From the NCBI GenBank assembly GCA_023159155.1, contig JAJNNX010000015.1:868001-932000 (forward strand): a DNA stretch of 64,000 nucleotides, read 5' to 3'. The DNA is from Ustulina deusta. Lineage: Eukaryota; Ascomycota; Sordariomycetes; Xylariales; Xylariaceae. Below are positions 38,138 to 49,300 of this stretch, in pieces. Below the pieces are notes generated by a model, which worked only from the letters and a program-made list of their open reading frames with translations, made no database searches and was not told where the DNA came from. Position numbers and translations under genes: made by a program. How positions within the stretch are numbered: the stretch's first letter is position 1; every line of letters starts with the position of its first letter.

Positions 38138-38720
38138 AGTCCATCTCACTAGCCAAGTTGTTCTGGCGTGGTTAAAAGGAACACCTACAAACTAATAGCA
38201 GTCAACTCGCAAGATTCTGAGTGAAAGTCTTAAGCTGGGGAGTCTGCACTTACCGCCTAGGAAGACTTTGAGTTAATAGTGGCTAAATGGAGACGAAGAG
38301 GCACGGCCTTTCCACTGACATTCTATGTCGGAGGCGAGTTGCAGTTAGTCAGCTATTTATTTCACTTCGGGGTTGTATTAAAAGAGTACCGACATACTAT
38401 ATGAATAAATATAACTTAAATATATTTTACTTATATATTATAGTTTATATTAGTATATCAAGTTTAATAGCGCGAATTATAGCTGCTATGTATTGTTTTT
38501 TTAAAAGTAAAAACATTATAATAAAAAAAATTAATTATAAAAAAAATAAAAATAAAAAAAGACTTTAAAAATCAATCGTAGTTGCGTTATTAAGTAGTGT
38601 TTAATTAAGGTAGTTAGGGTTAATATCGCGTTTTAGGGTGGCCTGCGATGGGGGGGGGGGGGGGGGGGGGGGTCTAGCTTACAAGTTATATGCCATCACT
38701 TCGGTGACCTAAGATCACCT
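38138..38720. other. Spacer with an AT-rich patch and a poly-G run
   Basis: A low-complexity AT-rich patch at about 38400-38570 may be a small RIP-affected remnant. It is followed by the 23-G homopolymer. No gene. Confidence 0.5.
38650..38672 (+). repeat. 23-base G homopolymer
   Basis: An uninterrupted run of 23 G. It could form G-quadruplex-like structure and is prone to length error in sequencing. Confidence 0.95.
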
Positions 38721-39575
38721 TTAGAAGGATTGGCCTAGATATTTCAACGCTAATGCCTTCGTTTCGGCCGCCTCTGGGCGTTCCCGGATAGCATGGTAAA
38801 CTCTGAACCACTCTAGGGCATCGTCGTAATGTAGCTCCGCTGGGAGATAATCACCCAGTAGCTCACAACAATTGATATAGTCCCACCATACTGGATAGAA
38901 TCCCGCCAATTCCCAATCGATTAGGCCTGTAAACTGCCCGTCCTTAACCATGATGTTACCCTCATGTAAGTCCGAGTGACTAAAGGTGAACGGTAGCGCA
39001 GTCGGCATCTTTCTCATTAGCCCAAGGACTATTCTACGGTCTACTGTACCGGCAATCCGACTTTCGAGCTCGTCGCGTACATGTTGATCAGTAGTAATAT
39101 TGCCGTGAGGAGGGTCATTTGGGAGCGGCTTGAGTAAACGTCGGTCGATCACCTTTCGCCCGTCAAGCATTCTCATTCGTTCGTCTGTGGTCCCTCTGAG
39201 CTTTAGCAGATGTTGTCCAAGCTGATTCCCGATTCGTACCAGGTCGTCCTTCGTCAGGGATGGGATAACCCTCTCAAGCTCGGTACCATCAACTCTATCT
39301 TGGACTGTTATGAAATGATCGTTGTCTGTCCACGAAGTCAGAATCTCTGGAATAGGCATGTCGCAAATACTACGCACATAGCGTGTGTTCTCAGCATCAA
39401 TCTCGCAGCCTGGATACCATTCTTTGCTCTTGAGAACTCTTCTCGACCCTAGTGCCCATACCTCGCGACCGGGCTTGATCGCGAGTACCTGACAAGTGGT
39501 AGGTTTTGCCTTTGCAGCGCCGACAGCGCCTGGTGAAGCTGCCACGAATGTGGTATCGGGAAATCGAGCTGGCAT
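38721..39575 (-). CDS. APH-like phosphotransferase / small-molecule kinase
   Basis: Single-exon 284-aa protein of the aminoglycoside-phosphotransferase-like kinase fold, a large fungal family of mostly unknown substrates. The catalytic loop HSDLHEGN spans residues 200-207 with catalytic Asp202 and Asn207, and the metal-binding IDWE motif with Asp220 follows. The typical Trp-rich GFYPVWWDY comes after it. The N-terminal lobe is present but its ATP-binding lysine cannot be placed with certainty. Despite lying between two decayed HET genes, this frame is intact, which suggests selection or recent arrival. Antibiotic resistance should not be inferred. Confidence 0.88.
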   Translation of the reverse strand: MPARFPDTTFVAASPGAVGAAKAKPTTCQVLAIKPGREVWALGSRRVLKSKEWYPGCEIDAENTRYVRSICDMPIPEILTSWTDNDHFITVQDRVDGTELERVIPSLTKDDLVRIGNQLGQHLLKLRGTTDERMRMLDGRKVIDRRLLKPLPNDPPHGNITTDQHVRDELESRIAGTVDRRIVLGLMRKMPTALPFTFSHSDLHEGNIMVKDGQFTGLIDWELAGFYPVWWDYINCCELLGDYLPAELHYDDALEWFRVYHAIRERPEAAETKALALKYLGQSF

Positions 39576-40081
39576 GGTGTTTCTGGTATTAAATGCTTTT
39601 GTGCTTTTGATCCCTCTTTTTTGTGCTAATTTCAGCTTTAATAGCCTATATTTATATCGCTAGGTTTATTAACAACTGTTTTGTTACCAGTTTAGCACAA
39701 AAAAAATGTTATAATGTGTCACACAAGCTAAGTGAGTGTATTAAGGTTAGGGCAAAGAACCTGTTAAGGCACAAAGTTGTCAAAGAACCTGTGGCACCCA
39801 ACAGTGGTCCTATAACCTGCAATGCAGCAACAGAATACAGCATTATATTCCTGTTATTAGGAACAGAATTTATAACCCGTTTAGTATATGCAGTGTATTA
39901 TGTTTTTATTAAACACTAAGGTTTAAACATCTCTACCAATTAAATTCCAACCGATTATTATCTAACCATTAGTAATAGAGTTCCGGTACACTGCTTCACG
40001 AATGAGTCCGATCCTGCGGCCGAACTAGGAGTCGCTTGGAGACGTCGTTTAACCAACACGCGATCTGATGGCTCATTTCAA
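39576..40081. other. Intergenic
   Basis: Upstream region of the kinase gene, AT-leaning near its start. No gene recognised. Confidence 0.4.
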
Positions 40082-41612
40082 GTGGCGCGGTCATGGCTAA
40101 CAGATTGTTGCAATGGACGAGGTGCACATAAACGGAATGATGGGATTGCTGGAGGCCTCCAGCGACCAGAAATACCCGCCGAGAAAACTGTCCATCAGCT
40201 ACCACGGAGGTTAATTGACCTCGCTCCAAAGGACGATAGCCCTGGAAATTGTGCGCTTCGGGACACCGGCAGTTCTCATTTTGAATCCGACGTTTATTGT
40301 ACTTTGAGCTATTGCTGGGGTAAACACTCAAACCTATATTGGGTTACAAGGAAAGATAATCTTTTAAGCCGCCAAGCTGGATTTAACCCTTTCGGATTAC
40401 CGAGCACACTTCGAGACGCGATTATTATTGCGCGGCGACTTAATACTCGCTATATTTAGATCGATGCTAGATGTATTATACAGGACGATCCGGACGACTG
40501 GGCTGTCGAGGGATCAAACATGGCTAGCATTTACAAAACCTCACAAGTAACCATTGCCGTCAATTCGAGCTACTCTTCTACCCGAGGTATTTTCAACTAT
40601 AAATCAACATTATCTCCGGAAAACTTCGAAAATCTAATAGTTACCTATTAATAATAAATCCCGCAACGGACAACATTCCACGCTATACTTCTCCAGTGGT
40701 ATCTGGCTAGACTCTAGTCCACGAAACCACCACGTGAATAATGGACAGCTCTCTACCAGAGCTTGGTGCTTCCAGGAATAGTTCCTATCGCCACGCATAC
40801 TACATTATACCCCATCATAGCTTATTTGGCAATGCGCCCACGTGCACGAGTACGAAGACGGATTACAACGGATGGGAGATCGTGATGCCCTAGGAACGCA
40901 TGCATTTGATCTGTCTCAGGGATCTCCCCAAGGACTCATTTCGCAAGATATGCTGTATAGAGCTTGGTACAGCGGTGTGGTGGAAGAGTATAGTAAACGC
41001 CAGCTTACATACGGACGCAACAAGCTAGTAGCGATCAGTGCTCTAGCAGAAGTCTTCAGGATGATATGCCAAGGGGACTACATCGCGGGAATCTGGCGCG
41101 AATCGCTAATGGATGGACTTCGTTGGAGGCGAAGCGGGTCCGGGAAGAAATCGTCGAGCTATCGGTGCCCATCTTGGTCTTGGGCTTCTCAAGACTCAGC
41201 CGTCCGGTACAACTTTAGCGAAGACGGAATCGCTCCCGATGCTTCTATTATCTCTGTTGAGGCAAGGGCGGACCTGCATAGTCGATACGAGGCTGTGACT
41301 AGCGGGTCGCTGACACTACGTGCCGCTTTACTATCAGCAATAGTGAAGCGTGATCGAACTTTTACTTGGGGCTATGAAATGCTTGGACTCGGGGATGAAC
41401 TGGCGGTAGACGCGGAGATGGATAATAATGACCTTGTTGTAAAACATGTTCATTGCGCATATCTAGGCCTAGATCACCTCGACGGAGTCGTGCTTATTCT
41501 AGAGCACGATAGGCAGGATAATACTTACCGACAAATAGGGTATAGTGAAATACATCAGAGAGGCCGGCATTATTGGGCAAATGCTCCTAAACACTTGGTT
41601 ACTATACTATAG
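40082..41612 (+). pseudogene. HET-domain gene with RIP-like stop codons
   Basis: Second HET relic, on the opposite strand to the first and clearly different in sequence. Readable blocks: LPRRLIDL, YCTLSYCWGKHSN, LPSTLRDAIIIARRLNTRYI, then a TAG (40457-40459) exactly where the Trp of the family motif WIDALCIIQ should be, followed by IDARCIIQDDPDDWAVEGS and ASIYKTSQVTIAVNSS. A damaged middle follows (two stops near 40648), then RAWCFQE, another TAG, and FLSPRILHYT. A long open C-terminal part (40842-41612) retains the KLVAISALAE and CPSWSWAS words typical of these proteins. TGG-to-TAG and CAG-to-TAG changes fit RIP. Non-functional. Confidence 0.8.
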
Positions 41613-41930
41613 CATTAAGATATGCACTGCACGGCGCACTAGACAACTTGGTAGAGGCCTGACGGTGGCTGCGGAGGTTGCCCATAATCAAGCGCTAACA
41701 AAATACACACCTCTTGTACACCTGACGATGCCCTTCTTTCATGGTCTCTACTATGTTTGCTCTATTACCTCGTAGTATCACACACGGCATCCTTCACTAT
41801 GGCAAATGAAAATGTAAGCGCACGCCTGTGCCATCTAAAACTTCAAAGTACGCTTTCGGGGCTGCCATGGGTCAAGAATCAGACCAACCCGGGGTCTATC
41901 ACACGTCGGTTTCCCCTCGCTAAACCCAGC
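41613..41930. other. Intergenic
   Basis: Short spacer without a recognised feature between the HET relic and the SDR fragment. Confidence 0.4.
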
Positions 41931-42206
41931 CTACTCCAAAGACATCTCCCAGAGTTTCCGCGCCTTGGCTTCGTCATACGTGTAGGCACCATACCCCGTA
42001 CCGTATCGGCCGAGATCTTCTGTCCACGGTCCAATGATCTGACAGTCTTCGAGGCATTTGCCGCCCTGGCCCTCCAAAGCACTGGCCGTGGCCGCCCACA
42101 CACTCGTGGCGGCTCCCCGGTCGCGGCTTCGCAACACAGCAACAGGCGATGCTTTTGCTACTAGCATGTTGGACCTGATAGAAGAAAAAATGCTCGTGGT
42201 TGACAA
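41931..42206 (-). pseudogene. Orphan C-terminal fragment of a short-chain dehydrogenase
   Basis: The last 60-70 residues resemble the C-terminus of fungal retinol-dehydrogenase-like SDRs: GAATSVWAATASALEG, GGKCLEDCQI, then an AYTYDEAKARKLWEMSLE ending and a stop at 41931. No Rossmann motif or active site occurs upstream on this strand, so the first three quarters of the gene are absent. It is a truncated duplicate or the tail of a deleted gene. Confidence 0.55.
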
Positions 42207-43208
42207 AGGTCGCCGATCGCCAGCAGATGTTATTTGCGTTGATATTCGTCAGATCATGGACAATCTCCAACAAATAGAGAATATGAACTCCGCTACAAGA
42301 ACGCCCGAGCAAGAGGATGTGGCATGCCAAGACACCTAGGGTACGTCAAACTTAACTAGTGCATCATGCTTAACTATGATAGGAGTTAGGAATTATCGGG
42401 GTGTATGTTTATGTCAATAGTGTCCCTTTGCCATAAAATAGCTTTAAGAGATACCGTGGGAAGAAAAAGATATAGGGATATAGAAAATAGTATAAAGGGC
42501 TGAGTCACTGAGCAATCCTTCATAAATGTGTGCTTGTCACAGAACATACCACCACACTATTGAAAAGTAGAACGTTTTACACTAGGCTACTTGACTACCT
42601 GCAGCTAGTTATATGTGCCCGCGGCCTAGAGGATGTCAGGGGGTTTGGTCTCCAGTGAACATTTCTCTGGCGATACGTGATGACACTACTCGTACTTCTT
42701 AGCATCAAAGGGATCTTTTAGACAAAGGACGTTGTAATAGAAACAGTTGAAAAATCCTTTGAACAGTCGAAATTCTTTAGGCAGCCCTATTAGCTAATCG
42801 GAATTAATAAGATTTGTAATAGAGGACAATCCGCAGAACATGCAGACGTAGGTAGATAAAAAATGTTGATACTTAGGTAGGTAGTTAATATAAGTAGGTA
42901 GTATTTACTTACCTAACCTGCTGCGGGCAGGGCGTAGCAGGTGGGTTAGGCTTACATGCGGGGTAATAAGTAAAGTCGGTACCTAAGGAGATTTCTCTAG
43001 AGGTTTTAGCCAATCAAGAACCGAGCGCAAAAAATATGTATAGGGGACAGCCTCGGCTGATGCATAACTGAATCTGTCAAATTAAAATAGCACATAGTGC
43101 TCGGATAATACTTTTATCGGATGTATGCGGCTATGTAAGCAGCCCCATTATTCCACTTTTTAAGTCACGGAGCTAAATACATAGGTGCTCAAAGAAAGTG
43201 GGTTGAAG
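42207..43208. other. Gene-free spacer
   Basis: No ORF of note. It contains TAGGTAGGTA-type motifs and the hairpin at 42912-42950. Confidence 0.4.
42912..42950. repeat. Imperfect hairpin
   Basis: Arms CCTAACCTGCTGCG (42912-42925) and CGTAGCAGGTGGGTTAGG (42933-42950) pair with one mismatch and a four-base bulge around a GGCAGGG loop. It could be a transposon end or a transcribed stem. Confidence 0.6.
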
Positions 43209-43217
43209 GGCCAAAAG

Positions 43218-43732
43218 CGGGTCGGTTATTTAGAGACGAAGAATTGATATCGGGAGACGAACCTAAACCTAACACGGCAACTCCCCTTACATATGCTGCA
43301 TGTTGCTCTACACCCATACAAACTAGACCTATTTTAACGAGCTGTAAAGCAGGGAGGAATACTAACCGGGGATTAGCTATAAATTAACTAAAAATAACAA
43401 GTGTACTAAAGACTAATACTGCTATAATTATAGGCACTACTTACTAATGCTGCTATAATTATAGCGTACTACCTATTATTACTGCTATAATTATAGCGTA
43501 TTTTATTTACTATAAATATTTCTATTTTGGTAGAGTTTTAGGCTAATTTGTTGTACTAATAAATAGTTGCTAAGAGCCTGACCGTTATTTTTATTGGTGT
43601 CCATATACTGTCCAAGACTAATCTATTTTGTATGGGAAATATAGGAGATATGGGGACATATGGGGACAATGACCAAAACAGGTTTAGGTTCGTCTCCCGA
43701 TATCAATTCTTTGTCTCCGAATAACCGACCCG
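43218..43732. mobile_element. 515-bp MITE, Mutator-like, with 9-bp target duplication
   Basis: Terminal inverted repeats of 53 bp (43218-43270 and 43680-43732) start CGGGTCGGTTAT and differ at three positions, all C/T or G/A. The direct repeat GGCCAAAAG flanks both ends (43209-43217 and 43733-43741). A 9-bp duplication with long inverted repeats is the pattern of Mutator-like elements. No transposase ORF lies inside, so it is non-autonomous. The interior carries three palindrome-centred tandem repeats. An antisense open frame at 43623-43853 is a by-product of the inverted repeat. Confidence 0.88.
43410..43500 (+). repeat. Three 31-32-bp tandem units centred on a 14-bp palindrome
   Basis: GCTATAATTATAGC or a near copy starts at 43421, 43452 and 43484, each preceded by a TACT/ATGCT word. 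The palindrome is perfect in units 2 and 3. It lies inside the MITE. Confidence 0.85.
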
Positions 43733-43741
43733 GGCCAAAAG

Positions 43742-46307
43742 ATGTTGTATTGTAAATGGAGGGGTCTGTAGTGTAGGCCTGCCAGCTAAATACAGTACTA
43801 GCCTTACACCTTCCTTCCCATACCTTACGCCCACCGAACCTGCCCACTCTCAAAGGGATAGGTATTACGGTTCGGAGTAGAAAACCTGGGCGTTTTTAAA
43901 CGGAACTAGGAAAGCGTACTACGTTATTATTGGAAAAGTTGGCTTTTGTCTAGGGGCATAAGCTGCTCGACAGATCAAGTCATAGAAACCAGGATCCGTG
44001 TCTATCTGCAGCTTATCTTATCAGCTCAAGAAGTGCCCCACTGATTATCTACAAGCTGCCACGTGGAATGTTATCTTTTCCAGCCCGGGGAAGCACCAAG
44101 CATGTATCAAACATGGTATATTTCATTCATGATTGCGCTGTTCTCCAGCTACCTTGATAGAATATCCACATACATCATTCATATACAAGAAGCCATAATA
44201 GAGCGCCGGCCTACTCAAACGTTGCGCAAGGCAATAAGTAGCCTTAGCTATGCAACTGGGGATTTTTCCAGAGGTCGAGGGAACTATTGGAGTGAATTTC
44301 GCGGCTTATGTAATGTGTGTATGCGTACACCAACTTAAGTTAGGCGATGACGTTCCTGGATCGGGCACGAAGAATCGCCGGGTATGTTGCCTGGCATATG
44401 TCCTTATCATCAAATTTTGTGTGTCTATTTCCACCGAGTAAAATGCAGATTATAAATTCGTTAATTAAAAAACGCAGTATTATCTTGTCATCGTGTTACA
44501 GGCAACTAATTACTATCCAGTCCAAGAGCCTCACGTGGTAGGTCAAGTATTCCTTACTGCCTCTAGGTAGGGAGTGGCGCAACCTCACACACGTACTGAC
44601 AGCACACGGCCAGCCAGAAGATTTCTTGGGGCGAAAAAGTGACAGTTATATCCATGTGGGTGAGTGGTTGAAACTTGCAGACCACTGCAATCACACATGG
44701 GAGCACACCCTACCAGCCAGGTCTCTGAGCCCGCCAAGATCCAATCCGGAATAGACAGGGCCAAACAACAACTCTGTTATTTCCTCGGGCCAATCTATGA
44801 GCCCTACAAGTTGCTCAAGGCAACTAATTGCGAAAAGTCCGGGAGCAAAGTCGGATTTGTGGCTGCCAGTTCTCCAAACGCAGAGCCTCGTTTCCCGCCG
44901 CGGTTATCTTTCTCTTCCCCACCTACCGGCAGCAAATCCAAGGGGGAAAAAAAGCAAGGAAATGATACCTCAATATATTACATGTGGCTGGCGACTACTG
45001 CCAAATGACCAATTACATCTACCCACGCAGGGCAGTGTTGTGACGCAACGCCCGTGGAAATGGTTCTGGCATTGCCACAGGAATGGAAGAAGCGTGGATA
45101 TACCTGGGTAGGTAGAACTATCACCGAATAGAAGTGTGTTTGGACCCTTAGTAAAATGACAGCGATAATCCCTTGTGTCTATGGTTAGCTATTAAATAAA
45201 GACCTGACACGTAGGAAAAAACCATAGCAGGCCTTGTTGCGTTCGATTCTTTGTTCGTCTCGTCTCATATGCATGTTGTTTGAGAATTGGTTTCCCGAAT
45301 CCAGCCAAGATTGGGGTACAGCAAACGTTCGTCTTACCGTGATCCATGTTGTCAGTCACTTTCCTGATAGATCATTGTTAACGCATAGGTCAGACAACAA
45401 CACACTAAGTGGTTCAGTGAAAATGGAACCTATATTGTATTGGTAAGTATAATACCCGCATTATTAGGGCTTGTCTCACACGGGTGAAGCTCTACGGGAG
45501 CGCGTTTGTAATCTCTATTAAAATGCGTTATGATTGGTCTCGGTGCGGGTATACGCGTCGAAGCACAGGTGGTGCAGATTCAAACGGACTCTGTATAGGA
45601 GACATCGTCCTAGTAAGTATGTGGTATCTTCTGATGTAGCTAAGTATATCTCGAAGCCTTCTAGCCTTTGGTAACTGCAGAAGAACTTTGAGAAGTACCT
45701 TTGTTTACTTCACGTGTGGGTTCACGCAGAAGAACCGACTTCAGCAAACACTCCTCAGCGGAGCCTTCGTTCTTGCTATATTGATCACAAATTCGGCAGC
45801 GTGATTGTCTTTGCATGCCAGAGTGCGTTCAAAGCCCCATGGTAATCTTCCTCCACCCATATTGCTCAGTTACGGGATATATAATTGGACACCTTCATCT
45901 TCGTACACCGCCTCGGTAACCTCGCCATTCAGTCTACAACCAACAATCTTGCTAACCATTTCCTATTCTTGGTCTTCCAGTCTTTAACCTCTCTCATCCT
46001 TCCCCTCCTAACCATACTTCAACACTCGCACATTCTATCTACGAGTTCTTCGTGGCGTTGAACTGTGTACCGCCGCTGTCGAGCTGTGCCTGGGCACCCA
46101 AGGGCTACTCGTCAATTGTATCCTCCTTCCTCACCACACTTCAAGTTCTCGTGCAGCCCCTACCGCTCCCACCCTCTACCCTTATTCAACAGTTCCCTTC
46201 TATCCTTGTTTATTGCCGGTACTCGCAATCAGATTCTGCGTACCTGGTCTTCCCTTGTCGGACATCTGTTCTATTTTCCCAATCCTCCTACATGCAATTG
46301 CCATACG
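43742..46307. other. Gene-free stretch and upstream region of the giant gene
   Basis: Open frames of up to 114 codons occur (for example 44664-45008) but none resembles a known protein. From about 45880 a GATATATAATTGG element is followed by a pyrimidine-rich run reaching the start codon at 46308, which fits a promoter and long 5' UTR. Confidence 0.45.
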
Positions 46308-49300
46308 ATGTCGCCTTCCAAGAGCATCGATATGGAGATGCTAGGTTTAGTCTTCAACCACCTGGTTCTCCCACCAGAGATTCCCGGGGCCCAAGACAGC
46401 GATGTCGATGCCGTTTCACAAAATGTCCTCACGCGAATGATTCATGCCACTGACACCGCAATGAGCCTTACTTCTGATGTACCCTGGCTCGAAGCATATC
46501 AGAACCTGCGAGATTGCCTGCAAGCTTGCCTTCAGCTGAACAGGGGTCACTTGGAAAGAAGAAGCCTTCTCACCCACTTCCGAAAGCTTCAGCCAGGACA
46601 TATGCTTATTCTGTACCTAAACGAACAAAATGCGGGTCTGTTGGTCCGCCGTGATGAAACGTACGTTCCATACGCTATTGTGCTTCACGCCCTCGTGTTG
46701 ATTCAGCCCGGGAGACATTTACTGACACCAATGGATAATTAGGGAGGATGGAGAAGGCGTCATATTCGAATCTTTCGAGGCATCAGCTAGCTCTGCCTAC
46801 GTCCTTGCCGCTGGTCATGCAATGCAATGGGACTTCCCCGGACGTTCTACACGCATTAATCTCAATTACTTTGCCGAGGAATCCTTCCAGCAGAGTCTTG
46901 CATCATTTCTCGAGCAAGCTAGTATGGAGTCACTATATAGTCTCCAGGCTTCAGCACGAAAAGCAGGCGTGTATGTCAGTGAAATACGAGATACAACTGA
47001 TCCCGCATTAATCACCCAGATGCTGATGTCGCTGCTCGAGGCAGTTGGCAGCCAGTATCAAGCACCCGTCTTGCGCAAGCATATCAGGGATGATGTCAAT
47101 CTGACCAAAACCAATATCCCTTGGCGACGGCTTCCCTTTTGGCTAATCCTCCGAGTCGCGGCTCAGCGACAGCTTTGCCTTGTCCTCGGGGCCGAACGGG
47201 GTCAAGTTGCATACAAATTTCTAATAGCAATTCTCCTAGCAGAATTACTTGATGACTCGGCCCCAGAACTGAGTCCACATAAGGTTGTCTGTCTGCGCAC
47301 AAAGCTTGCCCGCCGGATGGCGAAGTTAGAAATGAACCACGAAAAAGTCCAGCTTCACAAAGATGTCACATACGCCAGTTGGTTCACCGCAGCTTCTACA
47401 GTTGTGAGAAACTCGATAGAAAACGCCAACATGAAGGTGCAAGACGCTTGGGATTTTTTCAAAAGGAACAACACTCGCCGAATTCTACCCCTCCCATATC
47501 GCGCACCGCCCGATTCGTTGAAGCTCACGTTGCCAAACAGTGGCAGTCAGCTAGATGAAATCCTGTCTACTAAGTTGTTACACACGTCGACCCTCGGGCC
47601 GGTCACGCTTCCCAATCCACTCGATGAGAGCATCCAACAAAGCCAGAAGTTCACAAATTGTGCTTTCCATTTTGCCGCATTAGAGGAGCAGATCGAACAA
47701 GAGGCCAGCGAACCCCCGAATCCAAATCAGAATCATGAAGATCGCTGCCTTGACTTGGAGGCCCAAATCAGAAATGTGTTGGGTCAAATGGAAAACGCGC
47801 CCAAGACTGTAGGCTCAAAGTATGACCCTAGCCCAGAGCAAAACAGCGCAGCGATACTTGCTATCTTCACGCTGTGGGTTGAGCTGGACAAAAGCGCCAT
47901 AGCAAAATGCCAATTACTTGCCAGCCATGCCCCCGTATTCCACCCTGAGCTACTGGATGCACTTCAGCTGCCTACGAAACTGGCAATGGAGCGGCTACAG
48001 AAGATTCAAGAACACTTAGCCGATCGACATGCAAAAAGCATCTACGGCAATATACTGGAAACCCGTAGTCAGGACACCATTGCTCTGCGCTATTTTGCAA
48101 GGTCAGGACATTTGCAGTCTCTCGAGCATCGCATTCAAGCAGACTATGCATATTTATGTCAGCAGAAGGAGGAAGAGCACGAACGTTTATGCGATGAGTA
48201 TGACCAGCACACAGAATCGATTGCGCAGAATCCTTGTCTTTGTACGTGGGAAGACGGTGAAAGGATAGTAGCTGGCTGCACAAAATGCTGGCATCGCAGA
48301 GTGCGCAATCGCATGAATATCAAGGTTCAAGAAGCGTCCCTGCCTGAATGCAATCCCGCGCGAGGCACGATTATATTCGAGCTCGGCATACCCAACTGGT
48401 TGTCTGCCTACCGGGATGCGACGTGGCAGATCATGAGCACGTTGGCACATCCCTACCGGCCAAGAAGCGAAAAATCTGAGATTTATCTGCAAAAGTTTGA
48501 ACCACTGCAGAGCTTCATGGAAGCCAAGGTTAATCGTCTTTCGTTGGCCTCAAAAATCAAATGTTTCGAGCAAACACATTACAACTTTAGCGAGGGAAAG
48601 GTGCCGCTCACGCGCGTCCTTTTGCCTTTCGCGCCAGATTTTCAACTCTATGATTCAATATCGGGAATCTGGGTTGAAGATCTCAAAAAGCCCCTCACAT
48701 TAGAACATCGATGCGGAATAACGATTCCTCCTAGTCTTGAGCCCATACTTCCGAATAGACTCCATCCTCCAACTGTTGTAGATGGTCCCTCGTCCTACGA
48801 GATTCAAGCTAATCAAGCTGTGGCCCCAAAGGATATTCCGGTGCAAGCATTTTCTGCATATCAAAAATTGCTCGCAGGGAAAAGGCGTCGTTGGCCTAAT
48901 CTGCTCGTTGAACTATCTTCGTCCAATCTTAACCTCAGCGACGAAGACACAATGCGTGTTTTTTGCCAACTTGCCTCACAAGCAGGGCCCAGATTACCCG
49001 AAGAACCCCTACGAGCTGTTCATGAGGTGTTCAGATACCCTGTATTCACTACTCGACTAACGAAAGTTCTAGAGAATATGCTTGAGTCCATTCGGGCGAA
49101 CTGGAGAGAACACAATATTATGCAGCTAGTGATTACGCTCGCTTTACGATTGAATTGCCTGTCAGGACAGTCATTTGGTACGGCAATCCTCGTGACGGCA
49201 CGCCAATGCCTTATGGAATGGATTTCTGAGCTGCGGAAGAAGGTCCAAGGTACACAAGATAGTGCCGAAGCCCAGCGATATGCAACGTATGGCCTCTATG

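Noticed and set aside
38721..39575. Antibiotic-resistance gene
   Set aside because: APH-fold kinases are abundant in fungi and mostly act on unknown substrates; sequence alone does not support resistance.
40082..42340. HET gene and SDR fragment as one functional cluster
   Set aside because: Both are broken and on opposite strands; nothing ties them together beyond proximity.
43623..43853. A 76-aa gene on the minus strand
   Set aside because: It spans the right terminal repeat of the MITE and has no coding signature.
46065..46307. N-terminal extension of the giant protein
   Set aside because: In-frame but translated from pyrimidine-rich leader; family homology starts after the ATG at 46308.
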